The position numbers and the translations under genes were made by a program. From assembly GCF_001730285.1 (NCBI RefSeq), contig NZ_MIJZ01000014.1, positions 310,001 through 374,000 on the forward strand: 64,000 bases of DNA, written 5' to 3'. The notes below the pieces were generated by a model that was given only the letters and a program-made list of their open reading frames with translations, had not been told where the DNA came from and did not search any database. Of the stretch, positions 25,501-35,546 are shown one piece after another (positions within the stretch are counted from its first letter, which is position 1; every line of letters begins with the position of its first letter). The stretch is from Enterococcus ureasiticus. GTDB taxonomy: Bacteria; Bacillota; Bacilli; Lactobacillales; Enterococcaceae.

Positions 25501-26781
25501 TTATAGTTTAGCTAATGCCTGTTCTAAATCAGCTAAAATATCCTCTATATTTTCGATCCCAATTGATAATCGAATCAATTCTGGCGCTGTACCTGAGGCT
25601 TTCAGTTCCTCTTCACTCAATTGTGAATGCGTCGTGGATGCCGGATGAATGATCAATGATTTTGCATCTCCAACATTTGCTAATAGTGAAAATAATTCGA
25701 CATGATCAATCAAATTTTTTCCTGCTTCAGCTCCACCTTTTACGCCAAAAGTAAAGACTGAACCAGCTCCTTTAGGTAAGTATTTTTCTGCTAAGTCATG
25801 GTACTTGTTATCAGGTAAACCTGGATAATTGACCCATTCAACTTTCGGATGTTTATTTAAAAATTCCGCTACAGTCTGCGCATTTTCTACATGTCGTTCC
25901 AGGCGTAAAGATAATGTTTCTAGGCCTAAAATCAATAAGAAGCTATTAAATGGTGAAATTGCTGCACCTGTGTCTCTTAGTAAAGAAACCCGTAAGCGCG
26001 TGATATAAGCGGCTGCGCCAACATCATTTGTATAAGATAATCCATGATAACTTGGGTCTGGATCAACTAATTTAGGGAATTTGCCATTGGCCCAGTTAAA
26101 CTTGCCTGAATCGATAATGATCCCACCTAAAGCAACACCGTGCCCTCCAATAAATTTTGTTGCGGAATAAACGACGATATCGGCACCATAGTCAAACGGA
26201 CGATTTAAATAGGCAGTTGCAAACGTATTATCAACAATCAACGGAAGTTCATGTTTATGAGCAATTTCTGTAATCGCTTCTAAATCTGCGACATTCGTGA
26301 TTGGATTGCCAATTGTTTCTACAAAGATTGCTTTGGTATTTTCCTTGATTGCTTCTTCAAAATTCGCTAATCGATCTGGGTCAACAAAGGTTGTTGTGAT
26401 CCCAAACTCTGGTAATGTATGGGCAAATAAATTAAATGTGCCGCCATATAAGGTTGAAGCTGAAACAATATGATCACCAGTGCTAGCAAGATTTTGAATG
26501 GCATAAGTAACTGCCGCCGTTCCTGAAGCGACTGCAACTGCACCAACGCCGCCTTCTAATTCATTCAAGCGATCTTCCAGCACTGCGGTCGTTGGGTTTG
26601 TGATACGAGTGTAGATATTTCCTACTTTGGACAATGCAAATTTTTCGGCTGCATCTTGTGTATCGTCGAAAGTGTAGGATGTTGTTTGGTAAATAGGGAC
26701 TGCTCTAGAATTAGTGTCTTTGTCTGGCGTATGCCCACCGTGGATTTGGATCGTTTCGAATTGATAGTTAGAGTTTGTCAT
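25501..26781 (-). CDS. metY: O-acetylhomoserine sulfhydrylase (Cys/Met PLP enzyme)
   Basis: 426 residues of the Cys/Met-metabolism PLP family. It makes homocysteine from O-acetylhomoserine and sulfide. The pyridoxal-phosphate lysine is in [13 protein letters not shown], and the N-terminal [13 protein letters not shown] and late [18 protein letters not shown] are typical of the 425-430-residue MetY subgroup rather than the shorter MetB/MetC. It is preceded by a Met-specific T-box, consistent with methionine synthesis. Monocistronic, with its own terminator. Confidence 0.9.
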   Translation of the reverse strand: MTNSNYQFETIQIHGGHTPDKDTNSRAVPIYQTTSYTFDDTQDAAEKFALSKVGNIYTRITNPTTAVLEDRLNELEGGVGAVAVASGTAAVTYAIQNLASTGDHIVSASTLYGGTFNLFAHTLPEFGITTTFVDPDRLANFEEAIKENTKAIFVETIGNPITNVADLEAITEIAHKHELPLIVDNTFATAYLNRPFDYGADIVVYSATKFIGGHGVALGGIIIDSGKFNWANGKFPKLVDPDPSYHGLSYTNDVGAAAYITRLRVSLLRDTGAAISPFNSFLLILGLETLSLRLERHVENAQTVAEFLNKHPKVEWVNYPGLPDNKYHDLAEKYLPKGAGSVFTFGVKGGAEAGKNLIDHVELFSLLANVGDAKSLIIHPASTTHSQLSEEELKASGTAPELIRLSIGIENIEDILADLEQALAKL

Positions 26782-26904
26782 TATGCTTCATTCCTTTTCT
26801 TTTATTGGTTTGGTTTATTCGTTTTGTTCTGTTAAGACACATGTCACCTTCTTGCACAATGATCCCCTCTTTCTATTTTTATTCTCATTAGGGTTTCCCA
26901 CGAA

Positions 26905-27185
26905 TAATACAAAAAAGCCCTCTACCAGCCTATGCTAGTAAAGGGCGACTATCGCGGTACCACCTTTATTGGAAACAACTTCCATCTCGACCCAAACGCA
27001 GAATTTCTTCTTGATTTGGTGCCTTGTTAACGGTAGCTCCCGTAAAAATCAAGCTGATTTTTCCTCTCCAAGATCATTTTCGACAAGTGTTCATTGCTTT
27101 CTTTCACCAAACGAAAGCTCTCTTGTTCTAGCTAAAACTAAAATAATCAGCTAGATTTCAATGTCTGCTTGTGTACTCTTCTTTT
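26905..27185 (-). ncRNA. T-box riboswitch, methionine specifier, upstream of metY
   Basis: The T-box sequence AGGTGGTACCGCG is at 26965-26953. It is followed by the terminator GCCCTTTACTAGC/gctggtaGAGGGC plus T6 (26911-26946). Upstream, Stem I begins near 27185 with the AGTA motif. In the opposite side of the specifier loop GAAAATGATC offers ATG (27077-27075) followed by A, that is, a Met codon. Uncharged tRNA-Met would stabilise the antiterminator and switch metY on. The specifier is read by hand from the fold. Confidence 0.85.
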
Positions 27186-27348
27186 CAATGAGTTTTATTA
27201 TCGAAATCAATATTAGAGCATACTCATTTTTTTGCCAACGTTTTTTTCTTTTATTTTCATTTTTTGTAAATATTTCTTTACAGTTGAGTGTCCTATTTCT
27301 CTTTCTCACTGTTTTTTATTATAATTAGGGAAATTGGAGGTCGATTTA

Positions 27349-27705
27349 ATGTCAGCAAGTAATGAAAAAGTGGAACTACTCTTATCTTATCTCTCGGAAA
27401 TTCATACCAAAAGTTTAACGCTCTATGATTTAGTCACTAGCCGTCCACGTCCTGAGGATACTCGTATTCTGTTGAATATCAATGAAGTATTCACTTATTA
27501 TCATAGTGTGCGTGTTTTTTACTACAGTAACAGTGAGCTTACGGCATCAGAGGTTCACCCTTTTTTTAAAGCATTTGAAGATTTTTATTTTGAATTAAAA
27601 CAAGTCTTTTTACTTGAAGATGATGATAGCATCTTACTTTATAATAAGTTAACAGCTATGAAAGATTCCTTTGAGCAGTTGACGAATGATTTTAATGTTT
27701 TATAA
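27349..27705 (+). CDS. Conserved hypothetical protein, helical
   Basis: 118 residues from ATG 27349 (MSASNEK), after GGAGGTCGATTTA; the five-codon upstream extension is not supported. Predicted all-helical and soluble, with an acidic C-terminal part (FLLEDDDSILLYNK). No family recognised. It is followed 32 bases on by a second small gene and a terminator, forming a two-gene unit divergent from metY. Confidence 0.7.
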   Translation: MSASNEKVELLLSYLSEIHTKSLTLYDLVTSRPRPEDTRILLNINEVFTYYHSVRVFYYSNSELTASEVHPFFKAFEDFYFELKQVFLLEDDDSILLYNKLTAMKDSFEQLTNDFNVL

Positions 27706-27737
27706 TAGAGTAGACAACAGGTAAAGAAGGTGCCCAA

Positions 27738-27899
27738 ATGGATCAAAGCGAAGTTTTAGATCGCTTGCGCGAAGAGTTGGAGATTCCATTTTTTAATGGA
27801 ACGATCGAAGAACGTGAATACACAGAAGCGGAATATCAGAAGATCAAATCTGATCTTGTTCAGTATTTTGATGATTATGTTCGTAATGTAGAAAATTGA
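27738..27899 (+). CDS. 53-residue acidic protein, unknown
   Basis: ATG 27738 after AAGAAGGTGCCCAA opens 53 codons, beginning MDQSEVLDRLREELEIPFF and ending in a helix (KSDLVQYFDDYVRN). Rich in Glu and Asp, soluble. It shares a transcript and terminator with the gene at 27349. Function unknown; the ribosome site, codon use and terminator directly after support a real gene. Confidence 0.65.
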   Translation: MDQSEVLDRLREELEIPFFNGTIEEREYTEAEYQKIKSDLVQYFDDYVRNVEN

Positions 27900-27924
27900 T
27901 ACAAATAATTGCAAGAAGATCTTG

Positions 27925-27968
27925 AAGGTCTAAAGCAGAACTTAAACGTTTTGCTTTAGACCTTTTTC
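27925..27968 (+). terminator. Terminator of the two-gene unit
   Basis: AAGGTCTAAAGCA ... TGCTTTAGACCTTTTTC: 12-base stem followed by T5. Confidence 0.9.
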
Positions 27969-28304
27969 TATCTGTTTGATCCGTCCGACTTTTTATCATT
28001 TATAAAATAATCCACCAAACAAAAACATGCTTAAATAAATAAAATAACTAACAAAATATAAACACGTGAATAATAAACATATATTACTAAAATCATAAAA
28101 ATTCACGGAAAATAAATAAAAAAAAACCATCGGCTGAAAAGGCCGATGGAAAAGGAGTATTACTCAATAAGAGTAAAATGAAAAATAAAAAGGTTGTTGT
28201 TGGTATGAATACATAATACAACACATTTTTTTATTTGTCTACTAAAAATAACATTAAAAACAAATGTATTCCATCTTTTTTTGGTCAGATTTCTGATTAT
28301 TTTT
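27969..28304. other. Intergenic interval with a minus-strand terminator
   Basis: 336 bases. A strong terminator for the gene at 28305 lies at 28120-28150: on the minus strand CCATCGGCC-ttttca-GCCGATGG followed by nine T. The rest is A/T-rich with no gene seen. Confidence 0.7.
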
Positions 28305-28739
28305 TCATTTTTTCAATAAAAGGTTACTCATTCGTGTAATTGCGAATGAAATATCATCTGTTGCTTTATCTTGTTTTTCTTCTGAGTTATTGAACAGATC
28401 AACATCTATACCTTTTTCAGGATCTAAAGATAAGATCATTTCATTGCATCCAGCTAAATATTCGATGTATGAACGTTCGAATTTTTTGTGGATTCCCATA
28501 ACGCGTGCTGGTGGACGTAATTGAGTGACTTTTTCCAGCATGAGTGTATATTCTTTGGTTCCATCTTCAAAGACACGCTTGATTTCAGCAATTCTTTCTG
28601 ACGCCAATTCAGTCACTTTGCCTTCATCGATCGCTTTACGAACTTCTTCGTAATAGTCATTCATTTTTTCGCCGACTTCTTCTGTTTCTTTTACAATATC
28701 ATTGATGTTTTGAACATAATAGCCTAAATTTGGTTTCAC
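28305..28739 (-). CDS. Conserved hypothetical helical protein
   Basis: 144 residues, soluble, predicted as long helices (VKETEEVGEKMNDYYEEVRK; EGTKEYTLMLEKVTQLRPPA-like segment). It resembles enterococcal/lactobacillar proteins of unknown function with four-helix-bundle character. It is preceded by the clpP paralogue and its terminator, so it has its own transcript. No catalytic motif. Confidence 0.65.
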   Translation of the reverse strand: MKPNLGYYVQNINDIVKETEEVGEKMNDYYEEVRKAIDEGKVTELASERIAEIKRVFEDGTKEYTLMLEKVTQLRPPARVMGIHKKFERSYIEYLAGCNEMILSLDPEKGIDVDLFNNSEEKQDKATDDISFAITRMSNLLLKK

Positions 28740-28842
28740 TATCTTTCCTACTTTCTTTTAGTAATCACTCAATTTTACACTTTTTCATAGGTGGATGACA
28801 AGTGGAATTTGTAAAAGTATATTTTTCTACTAATTTTTAAGA

Positions 28843-28880
28843 CAAAAAAACTGCAAACATTTTGTTGTCTGCAGTTTTTA
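28843..28880 (-). terminator. Terminator of the clpP paralogue
   Basis: Minus strand AAACTGCAGACAACA...TGTTTGCAGTTTTTTTG, eight-base-plus stem with T7. Confidence 0.85.
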
Positions 28881-28885
28881 GAGTT

Positions 28886-29473
28886 TTAATTAATTTCATC
28901 ACTTGTTTTGATGATTTTAGAAATCATGCCATAATCTTTGGCTTCATCAGCTGACATCCAGAAATTACGATCTGTATCTTTTGCGATTTTTTCGTAAGTT
29001 TGACCTGTCGCTTCAGCAATCAAACGGTTCACACGCTCACGCATACGGATGATTTCTTTGGCTTCGATCTGAATCTCTGTGCTTTGTCCTTGAACGCCGC
29101 CAGCAGGTTGATGGATCATATAACGAGTATTTGGTAAGCTGTATCGATTTTTCGCTTCAGCAGCTAAATAAATCGTAATTCCAGCGCTTGCGACCCAACC
29201 AGTTCCGATCACGATGACTTCTGGTTTCACAAATTTGATCATGTCATGGATCGTATCGCCTGCTTCAACGTGTCCACCTTGGCTATTAATGAAAATCTTG
29301 ATTGGCTCATCACCCATCGCTGCAAGTAAAAGCAATTGAGACGTTACTTCTCGTGCCAAATCTTGATTGATTTCACCGTAGATCAAAATTGTTCGTTCTT
29401 CAAATAATTTTTTCATAAACGCATTTGGTTGTTGTTTTTCTTCTGTTTCTTCGTTTTCATCTAAATAGTTCAT
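28886..29473 (-). CDS. ClpP-type protease paralogue with Ser-His-Asn triad (ClpP1-like)
   Basis: 195 residues of the ClpP family. Ser96 (GWVASAGI) and His121 (YMIHQPAGG) are in place. The usual Asp in the DTxRD motif is replaced: DTDRN gives Asn170. GWVASAGITIYLAAE also departs from the GMAASMGSFLL of housekeeping ClpP. Listeria ClpP1 likewise has an Ser-His-Asn triad and works mainly in mixed rings with the main ClpP2. By analogy this is an accessory subunit of a hetero-oligomeric Clp protease. It has its own terminator. Confidence 0.85.
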   Translation of the reverse strand: MNYLDENEETEEKQQPNAFMKKLFEERTILIYGEINQDLAREVTSQLLLLAAMGDEPIKIFINSQGGHVEAGDTIHDMIKFVKPEVIVIGTGWVASAGITIYLAAEAKNRYSLPNTRYMIHQPAGGVQGQSTEIQIEAKEIIRMRERVNRLIAEATGQTYEKIAKDTDRNFWMSADEAKDYGMISKIIKTSDEIN

Positions 29474-30070
29474 AACTAATAACCTCCATATTTTAAAGCA
29501 AAATGTCTATATTAATAATACCGCAATCTGAAAATTTGTCCACTTTTTTGACTTGTTTTGACCTTAAAAACTACTTTTCAAAGATTAAGGATTAATAAAT
29601 ACTTAAAATAGGGTAAACAATTTAACGGTTGTCCTATCGTTTATTTTTCTTTGAAACAGATTTAGTTAGTTTGCTAAATCTTCCTCTCACCGAAAGTACT
29701 TCTATTGATAATTCATCTAGCGTTTTAGATGATTCCTAACTTTCTTGCTGTTCATTAATTACTATGACTAAGTTAATTTTTAGTAATATTCATGACAATC
29801 AACTTTCTAAAAATACAAAAACAAGAGTGTCGGACATAACGATAAGAGACACATTCCAAACTCCAGGAATCCTAATAAACAGTCAAAATAGAAGTAACTC
29901 TGCTGGAATTGCAGTGGAACCCGGTGTAGTACAAGTTGATGTTACACAGGCACAGATATACTTTATTTTCTGAGTTAAACACTTCTGTCATAAACGATAC
30001 AAAACTTATGCTACACCTTTTGCCTTACAATTCTTCGTCTTTTTACCAACTAATAAGTAAAAATGTATTA
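29474..30070. other. Gene-free interval
   Basis: 597 bases. Two short plus-strand reading frames (29764-29973, 29936-30142) have no ribosome site. The first reads VSDITIRDTFQTPGILINSQ, which looks protein-like and may be a relic of a lost gene. Promoter elements for clpP should lie at about 29490-29560 on the minus strand. Confidence 0.4.
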
Positions 30071-31555
30071 TCACTTTATCCCATTAATATAGGAAGTATT
30101 ATGAACTTCCATAAAGTGTTGATAAGGCTTCATACACACTAACAAGAAAGAATGATCTAATAACATATCTACAGAGATTGGAATGATATGTGGATGATCT
30201 TCTAACACTGATGGAATCAAGGCCTCTTCACAAAAGATATATTCATCACGAATCGATTGGTCATATCCTTCAACTTCGTATATGGAACGGTAAAATTTAT
30301 TCTCTACCACTATATCAAAAACATTAAATTCAGAGAATTTACTTTGATACAGTAAAAATTTTGAATCAGAATCGGTCACGATTTTCAAACGGAAGAGCAG
30401 TTTTTCTTGCTTTAAAATAGGACCCGCTTCTTCAATAAAACGATAGATTAAATTTGTATCAATCACAAGAAGATTTTTAATTCCTTCTCCCCATTTAAAT
30501 AAGACTTTGACGATTCGTTGAAACAGCTCTTCATTTTTTGGATGCAGCGTATAAAAAGAACCGTGGACTAAAACTTGATGATTATACCAAGCATTTCTTG
30601 TTAGACGGATAATGCCTTCTTCAAAACTAAAATCCCCCAATAAAATTTGATCAAATTCTTCTTCAAAATACTGAATTAACCGAATAACATCTGGGCGGCC
30701 AACTAAAAATGTACTGCGTAATTTTTCATGATCTTCAAATAAATTTTCTAATTGACTAAAAGAATACTCACAAGAATTGAAGAGAGATACGACATAAACA
30801 ATTTCATGTTCTGGTAAAAAGCGCCCCATATTCAAACTTTCCCATGCTTGTTCGACTAGCTTGAAAATTGGTCGTTTTTTTAAATCAACTTTAACCTTTT
30901 CTTCTAATTTAAGTTTTTCTTTTTCTTGACGTGAATAGGCAATATTCATTCCTTGTAAAATAAAATAACGACTTTCTTCCGTATAAACTCTGGTTGAAAA
31001 TTCGTGTTCAATCAAATCGAGCATGCCTTCGCAAACTTCTTCAAATTCAATAGTCTGCGTTGTTTCATAATTGATTTCAATTTTTGTTAGATAGTATAAA
31101 TATAAGAACCTTGTTTCAAATTCTGAAATATTCAAACGTTCATTTTCATAATCCAGATGACAAGCAGAAAAAAAAGCTTCTGCTTTTTTCTTCAAATTAT
31201 AGGCTTTACTAACTGAAATAAATTCTTCTTCTACTAAATCCAAGTAATTAAACTGTTGCTCCAAAAATTTTGTACATGTCTTTAGAAATAATGATTGCTG
31301 ATATATTATTTTGCGAATTTCAAATAATGGAATATCTTTATTAAATTCCACATAAAAGTATTTCTTTTGTTTCTCATAACTCACTATGTATATATCTAGC
31401 GTCTGAACTAAATCTTCTAAATCATTTTGTACTGTTGTTGGAAATGCTTCGAATATTTCTATGTAATGCGTAATATCAATTTTCTCATATTTGTATAGTG
31501 CTTCAAGAAGAACAATTTTTCTATAAATATTTTTTTCTAAATACTTTTCTAACAT
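30071..31555 (-). CDS. Mga/AtxA-like transcriptional regulator
   Basis: 494 residues. The N-terminus has two HTH-like segments (IDITHYIEIFEAFPTTVQND and the preceding wing). A central PRD-like helical region and a C-terminal EIIB-like domain (GIKNLLVIDTNLIYRFIEEA) match the Mga family of Gram-positive virulence/sugar-responsive regulators. Length is typical (about 490-500). It lies downstream of an MFS exporter gene. Targets are unknown. Confidence 0.75.
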   Translation of the reverse strand: MLEKYLEKNIYRKIVLLEALYKYEKIDITHYIEIFEAFPTTVQNDLEDLVQTLDIYIVSYEKQKKYFYVEFNKDIPLFEIRKIIYQQSLFLKTCTKFLEQQFNYLDLVEEEFISVSKAYNLKKKAEAFFSACHLDYENERLNISEFETRFLYLYYLTKIEINYETTQTIEFEEVCEGMLDLIEHEFSTRVYTEESRYFILQGMNIAYSRQEKEKLKLEEKVKVDLKKRPIFKLVEQAWESLNMGRFLPEHEIVYVVSLFNSCEYSFSQLENLFEDHEKLRSTFLVGRPDVIRLIQYFEEEFDQILLGDFSFEEGIIRLTRNAWYNHQVLVHGSFYTLHPKNEELFQRIVKVLFKWGEGIKNLLVIDTNLIYRFIEEAGPILKQEKLLFRLKIVTDSDSKFLLYQSKFSEFNVFDIVVENKFYRSIYEVEGYDQSIRDEYIFCEEALIPSVLEDHPHIIPISVDMLLDHSFLLVCMKPYQHFMEVHNTSYINGIK

Positions 31556-31918
31556 CTATTCCCACTCTTTGCATAGTTGATTTCTCAATTATTTTTATCA
31601 GTAACTGAGTTTAAAAATATATGCGATGACTTAATCTACTAAACTTTCTTTATTAAGTAGTCTATCATTATAGGTGTTTCATAAAAATAGCTAGCTTAAT
31701 TATTGCCAAGTAGAAATCATCGCACTATCAATAAATATACTTTATTTCCAATTTTTAATATACACCCAAAGAAGTAGATAGAAAAGTAATAAGTATTTCT
31801 AAAAAAAAATTAATTTTTTCACTTGATATCTATTTAACCGGTAATTCATTTTAAAAAAAGTGGGGATTATCACTTCCTTATAAACATCTATACATAATTT
31901 AAATGATTACTCTTTCTT
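31556..31918. other. Intergenic interval upstream of the Mga-like gene
   Basis: 363 A/T-rich bases holding the probable promoter of the Mga-like gene. No terminator with a clear stem is seen after the MFS gene, so some cotranscription is possible. Confidence 0.4.
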
Positions 31919-33370
31919 TTATCTCATTTTAGTATTCGGTCCTTTTTTACGAAAAATAATTAAGGAACTAATTAAAGCGACGATACAAAAAACAAAAGCC
32001 ATCGCAAACGCATGACGATAATCTACAACCTCCAATGATTCTTTTATAGCAAGTGTGGAGCATCCAATTGCCAATGATTGTTTAGGCGTAGTTTGGGCAT
32101 GACTAGATAGAAACGTAACTAATACAGCCGTTCCAAAAGAGCTAGCAATTTGCCTTAATGTATTATTCGCTGCGGTACCATTACTGATCATGTCATTGGG
32201 TAAAGCATTCATTCCTGTTGTTGTGACTGGCATCAAGACCATTGATATCCCCAATAAACGGATAGCATAGAAAATAGCTATGAAAAGAATTGGCGTCGTC
32301 TCAGTGATAAATAGAAATGGAAATGTCCCTAAAGACAATAACGTCAAACCAATCGGGATTAAAAACCGTCCACCAAATCGATCAAATAATTTTCCTGTAA
32401 CTGGATTCATTAATCCCATCACGATACTTCCAGGCAATAAAATCAACCCCGAATCAATTGGACTTTCTAAATGAACCTTTTGAATATAGTCTGGTAAAAT
32501 AGATTCAAATCCAAGCAAGGCTATATAAGAAATTGCACTTAGAAACACAGAAACTGAAAAAATTGAGTAGCTAAACACGTTTAAATTCAACAGTGGATTT
32601 GAAATTTTCAACTCTCGCACAATGAAAGAAATAATCACAGTACATCCTATAAACAAAAAAATAAGTACTTCTTTAGAAAACCAGCCTTTAGTACTCACTA
32701 AACTAATACTGTATAACAAACTACCAAATCCAATGATCGATAAAAAAACAGAAGGAATGTCTAACTTACTCTGTTTTAAGGGTATGCTGACTTTAAAAAA
32801 CAGTAAAGCCCCTATTTCGGATAGAAGAATCAACGGTATTGTAATAAGAAATAATGTTTTCCAGTTAAAATAAGTAATAATATATCCAGATAGCGTTGGC
32901 CCAATCGCAGGAGCTAACGCAACTACTAAACCAACAAACCCCATAGCGGTTCCACGTTCGCTTTTTTTGAACAGCGTTAATACAATAGTCTGAATCAAAG
33001 GAAGCATAATTCCAGAAGCAATTCCCTGTAATAATCGTCCAAAAAGCAAATAATTGAATGATGGACCAAAATAACAAATAAGCACGCCCATTAAAAATAA
33101 ATTCAAGGCCGTTAAAAATAAATATTTGGACTTGATTTGTTTCATTAAATAAGCAGACAAAGGAATAGTAATACCTGATACTAAAAGAAACAACGTTGTT
33201 AACCATTGAACGTTGCTTAAACTTATATTCAAGTCTTTCATAATCGTTGGGTAAGCTGTGATCAACAGCGTTTGATTCATAATAATACAAAATGCTCCCA
33301 GTAGAATAACAATCATAAGAGCGCTTCGATTATAGCTTACCCCGTCATAGGTTTCTTTGTTTTTATTCAT
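31919..33370 (-). CDS. MFS drug/solute exporter, DHA2 (14-TM) family
   Basis: 483 residues with about 14 hydrophobic segments. Motif C-like APAIGPTLSGYI (antiporter motif) at the end of TM5 and the TLFLLVSGITIPLSAYL region mark the QacA/EmrB-type proton antiporters. It starts ATGAATAAAAATAAAGA. The substrate is unknown. It is flanked by an Mga-like regulator downstream and the DUF1275 gene upstream. Confidence 0.85.
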   Translation of the reverse strand: MNKNKETYDGVSYNRSALMIVILLGAFCIIMNQTLLITAYPTIMKDLNISLSNVQWLTTLFLLVSGITIPLSAYLMKQIKSKYLFLTALNLFLMGVLICYFGPSFNYLLFGRLLQGIASGIMLPLIQTIVLTLFKKSERGTAMGFVGLVVALAPAIGPTLSGYIITYFNWKTLFLITIPLILLSEIGALLFFKVSIPLKQSKLDIPSVFLSIIGFGSLLYSISLVSTKGWFSKEVLIFLFIGCTVIISFIVRELKISNPLLNLNVFSYSIFSVSVFLSAISYIALLGFESILPDYIQKVHLESPIDSGLILLPGSIVMGLMNPVTGKLFDRFGGRFLIPIGLTLLSLGTFPFLFITETTPILFIAIFYAIRLLGISMVLMPVTTTGMNALPNDMISNGTAANNTLRQIASSFGTAVLVTFLSSHAQTTPKQSLAIGCSTLAIKESLEVVDYRHAFAMAFVFCIVALISSLIIFRKKGPNTKMR

Positions 33371-33540
33371 CCATTCACGTCCTTAAATAATTACACCGAT
33401 TTTCCCATTTATCAATCCTTGAATGACGCAGAAAAGAAACACTCATTGAGCTATTTCGTTTTCTGCGCGACTAAATCTTCCTCTACAGTTCGTTACTGCC
33501 AGTCTTTGAAAACTTATTCAAGTTCACTATTTATTTACTA

Positions 33541-34242
33541 CTAAACAGGATCAACTTTAATTGCTTTTTCCTCTACTTTGATCATTTTTGAATAGAAGGC
33601 AATTCCCACTAAAACAATTGCTGTAAACCATAAAGATTTTTCACCATAAGCTTTTGTTAAAACAGTCCCAATTAATCCGCCACCTGCAAAACCAATTAAT
33701 ACAGAAAAATATAACCAACTATTTTTCCATGCATCTTTTGCTCCGGTAAAAGCTTGAATAATATAATTAAAAGCTAATTGCACCACTAATGTAACAGCAA
33801 CATTTCCATAAAGCATGCCATCTATTTTATGAAATGCATTTCCTTGCATTCCAGCTAGAAAAGAAACAAGCATACATATCTGTAGGATACTAAATACACT
33901 ATTAATCGATGAAAAACCTAAGCCAACTAAAACGACTGCTTCTATAAGTAAAATTTCAAACGCCCAGATTTTTTTCATTTTAATGCCCAATACTTCAATA
34001 ATTCCTGTCGTCATCGCACCTAATCCAAAACATAAGATGGTTAGTGCCACTGTAGCTAAATGCTGCCAGTCTTTTGTTGCAATTGTTTGCCCTAATAAAA
34101 TGATATTTCCTGATTGTACTGTACTAAATGCTTTTCCTACAAAGTAGGTATAACCGTCCATTGAACCAGCCGCAATCGCAAGAAAAAAAGCAATCCAAGG
34201 TAGTTCCATTACAGGGTAAGTAGGTACTTTACGATTATTCAC
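33541..34242 (-). CDS. DUF1275 (YoaK-type) membrane protein
   Basis: 233 residues with six membrane segments. The signature AAGSMDGYTYFVGKAFSTVQSGNIILLG near the N-terminus and GMQGNAFHKIDG in the middle are typical of DUF1275. The function of the family is not established. It lies 76 bases downstream of an oxalate decarboxylase gene on the same strand. The pairing suggests a transport or stress role linked to oxalate or acid, but this is inference. Confidence 0.85.
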   Translation of the reverse strand: MNNRKVPTYPVMELPWIAFFLAIAAGSMDGYTYFVGKAFSTVQSGNIILLGQTIATKDWQHLATVALTILCFGLGAMTTGIIEVLGIKMKKIWAFEILLIEAVVLVGLGFSSINSVFSILQICMLVSFLAGMQGNAFHKIDGMLYGNVAVTLVVQLAFNYIIQAFTGAKDAWKNSWLYFSVLIGFAGGGLIGTVLTKAYGEKSLWFTAIVLVGIAFYSKMIKVEEKAIKVDPV

Positions 34243-34318
34243 TCTCTATTCCTCCAATTTTTGATAGTAAAAAGCCTAGAAAATTTTCCTATTTATTTTC
34301 TAGGCATCGAAACAAAAA

Positions 34319-35485
34319 CTATTCTGGTTTTTTAAACCAAACAACAGGTTGTGGCTTCTCTGGATTTGGTAGTGACTCCGCAAATTGTTTCGTAACGTTT
34401 AAATGATCCGCTACCATTTGCGATGGGGAAGAGCCTAACCATTTATTTAATGAAATATCAGAATACTCACTATGTTTGAAGACTTCTACAAAAATCAAGG
34501 GTTCATCACCGATATTTTGTACGTAATGTCCAGCTACAATTGGAACGACACCTACGTCTCCTGCTTGGAAATCAAACGTCCTAGAAACGCCAGCAGAGTT
34601 AAAAACTGTCATGCGAGCTTTCCCTTGAATGTAGTATTGCCATTCTGCAGCTTTAGGATGCCAGTGAAGTTCACGCATTCCGCCTGGTTCTACTTCTACA
34701 AAAGCAGCCGAAATTGTTTTCGCCACAGGAAAAACGTTCTGATCGACGATTCGCACACGGCCAGCTTCTGATTCAATAGGTTTGATTGTATCCATATGAA
34801 ACGTAAATGGAGATGGTACTTTCCCATTCACATTCGGACGTTCAACTTCTTCAATAGAACCAGGGATATTTGCTTTAAAAATATATTTTTCTTTAGTAGG
34901 GAAACTTTCAATTTCTTCTGTTGATTTTTTAAAGTTTGCAGCAACCACTTCAGCAGGTGTATGTGCCAACCAATCAGATAATAAGAATGTGTTGTTTTCA
35001 GAAAAATCAGCTTCACTGAAAACTAATAAAAATTCACAGCCTTCGTCTAAAGCCTGAATAGAGTGAGGAACCCCTGCTTCAAAGTTCCATAAATCTCCGG
35101 CTTTAATGTCATCAATGAAGGAGCGTCCAAATTCATCTATACCAGTCACACGAGCATTTCCATAGAGCATCAATCCCCATTCAGCTTCCTTATGCCAATG
35201 CATTTCTCGATAAGCACCGGGTTCTAAACTCATGTCTACACCAGCAACATCTTGTGAAATTGGAAAATCACGGTTTGTGATTTCTCTTGTCCAACCACCT
35301 TCTTCTAAACGTTGATGCGAATCAGAATAACTAAATCTTAAATTTGCCATCGTTCCATGGTCAGTAGCAGGCGGAACTAGAATATCTGGATTTTCTTCAT
35401 CACGACTAGTATTTCGAGGTCCATGATCAATCCATCCTTTCCCATCGGTGTGTCTGTAAGGTTCAAGTTTTTTTTCTTCTGACAT
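34319..35485 (-). CDS. Bicupin oxalate decarboxylase
   Basis: 388 residues from ATG 35485 (AGGAG eight bases before). Two cupin domains each carry a Mn site: His96, His98, Glu102 and His141 in the first (EMHWHKEAEW), and His274, His276, Glu281 and His320 in the second (ELHWHPKAAEW). The active-site lid of Bacillus OxdC, SENST at 161-165, is here SENNT at 162-166, keeping the catalytic Glu. This argues for decarboxylase (formate plus CO2, proton consuming) rather than oxidase activity. The enzyme may serve acid resistance. A perfect palindrome lies just upstream. Confidence 0.9.
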   Translation of the reverse strand: MSEEKKLEPYRHTDGKGWIDHGPRNTSRDEENPDILVPPATDHGTMANLRFSYSDSHQRLEEGGWTREITNRDFPISQDVAGVDMSLEPGAYREMHWHKEAEWGLMLYGNARVTGIDEFGRSFIDDIKAGDLWNFEAGVPHSIQALDEGCEFLLVFSEADFSENNTFLLSDWLAHTPAEVVAANFKKSTEEIESFPTKEKYIFKANIPGSIEEVERPNVNGKVPSPFTFHMDTIKPIESEAGRVRIVDQNVFPVAKTISAAFVEVEPGGMRELHWHPKAAEWQYYIQGKARMTVFNSAGVSRTFDFQAGDVGVVPIVAGHYVQNIGDEPLIFVEVFKHSEYSDISLNKWLGSSPSQMVADHLNVTKQFAESLPNPEKPQPVVWFKKPE

Positions 35486-35514
35486 ATCAATCACTCCTTA
35501 AGTTTAATATGTAT

Positions 35515-35546
35515 TGATTGTCTAAAAATCGATTTTTAGACAATCA
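35515..35546. promoter_or_regulatory. 32-bp perfect palindrome upstream of the oxalate decarboxylase gene
   Basis: TGATTGTCTAAAAATC followed at once by its exact complement, no loop. It sits 30-61 bases before the start codon, in the leader or promoter. There is no T-run, so a dimeric or tetrameric regulator operator is more likely than a terminator. Confidence 0.6.

Noticed and set aside
29764-30142. Two short plus-strand frames
   Set aside because: No ribosome sites. The first looks protein-like but is isolated; at most a relic.
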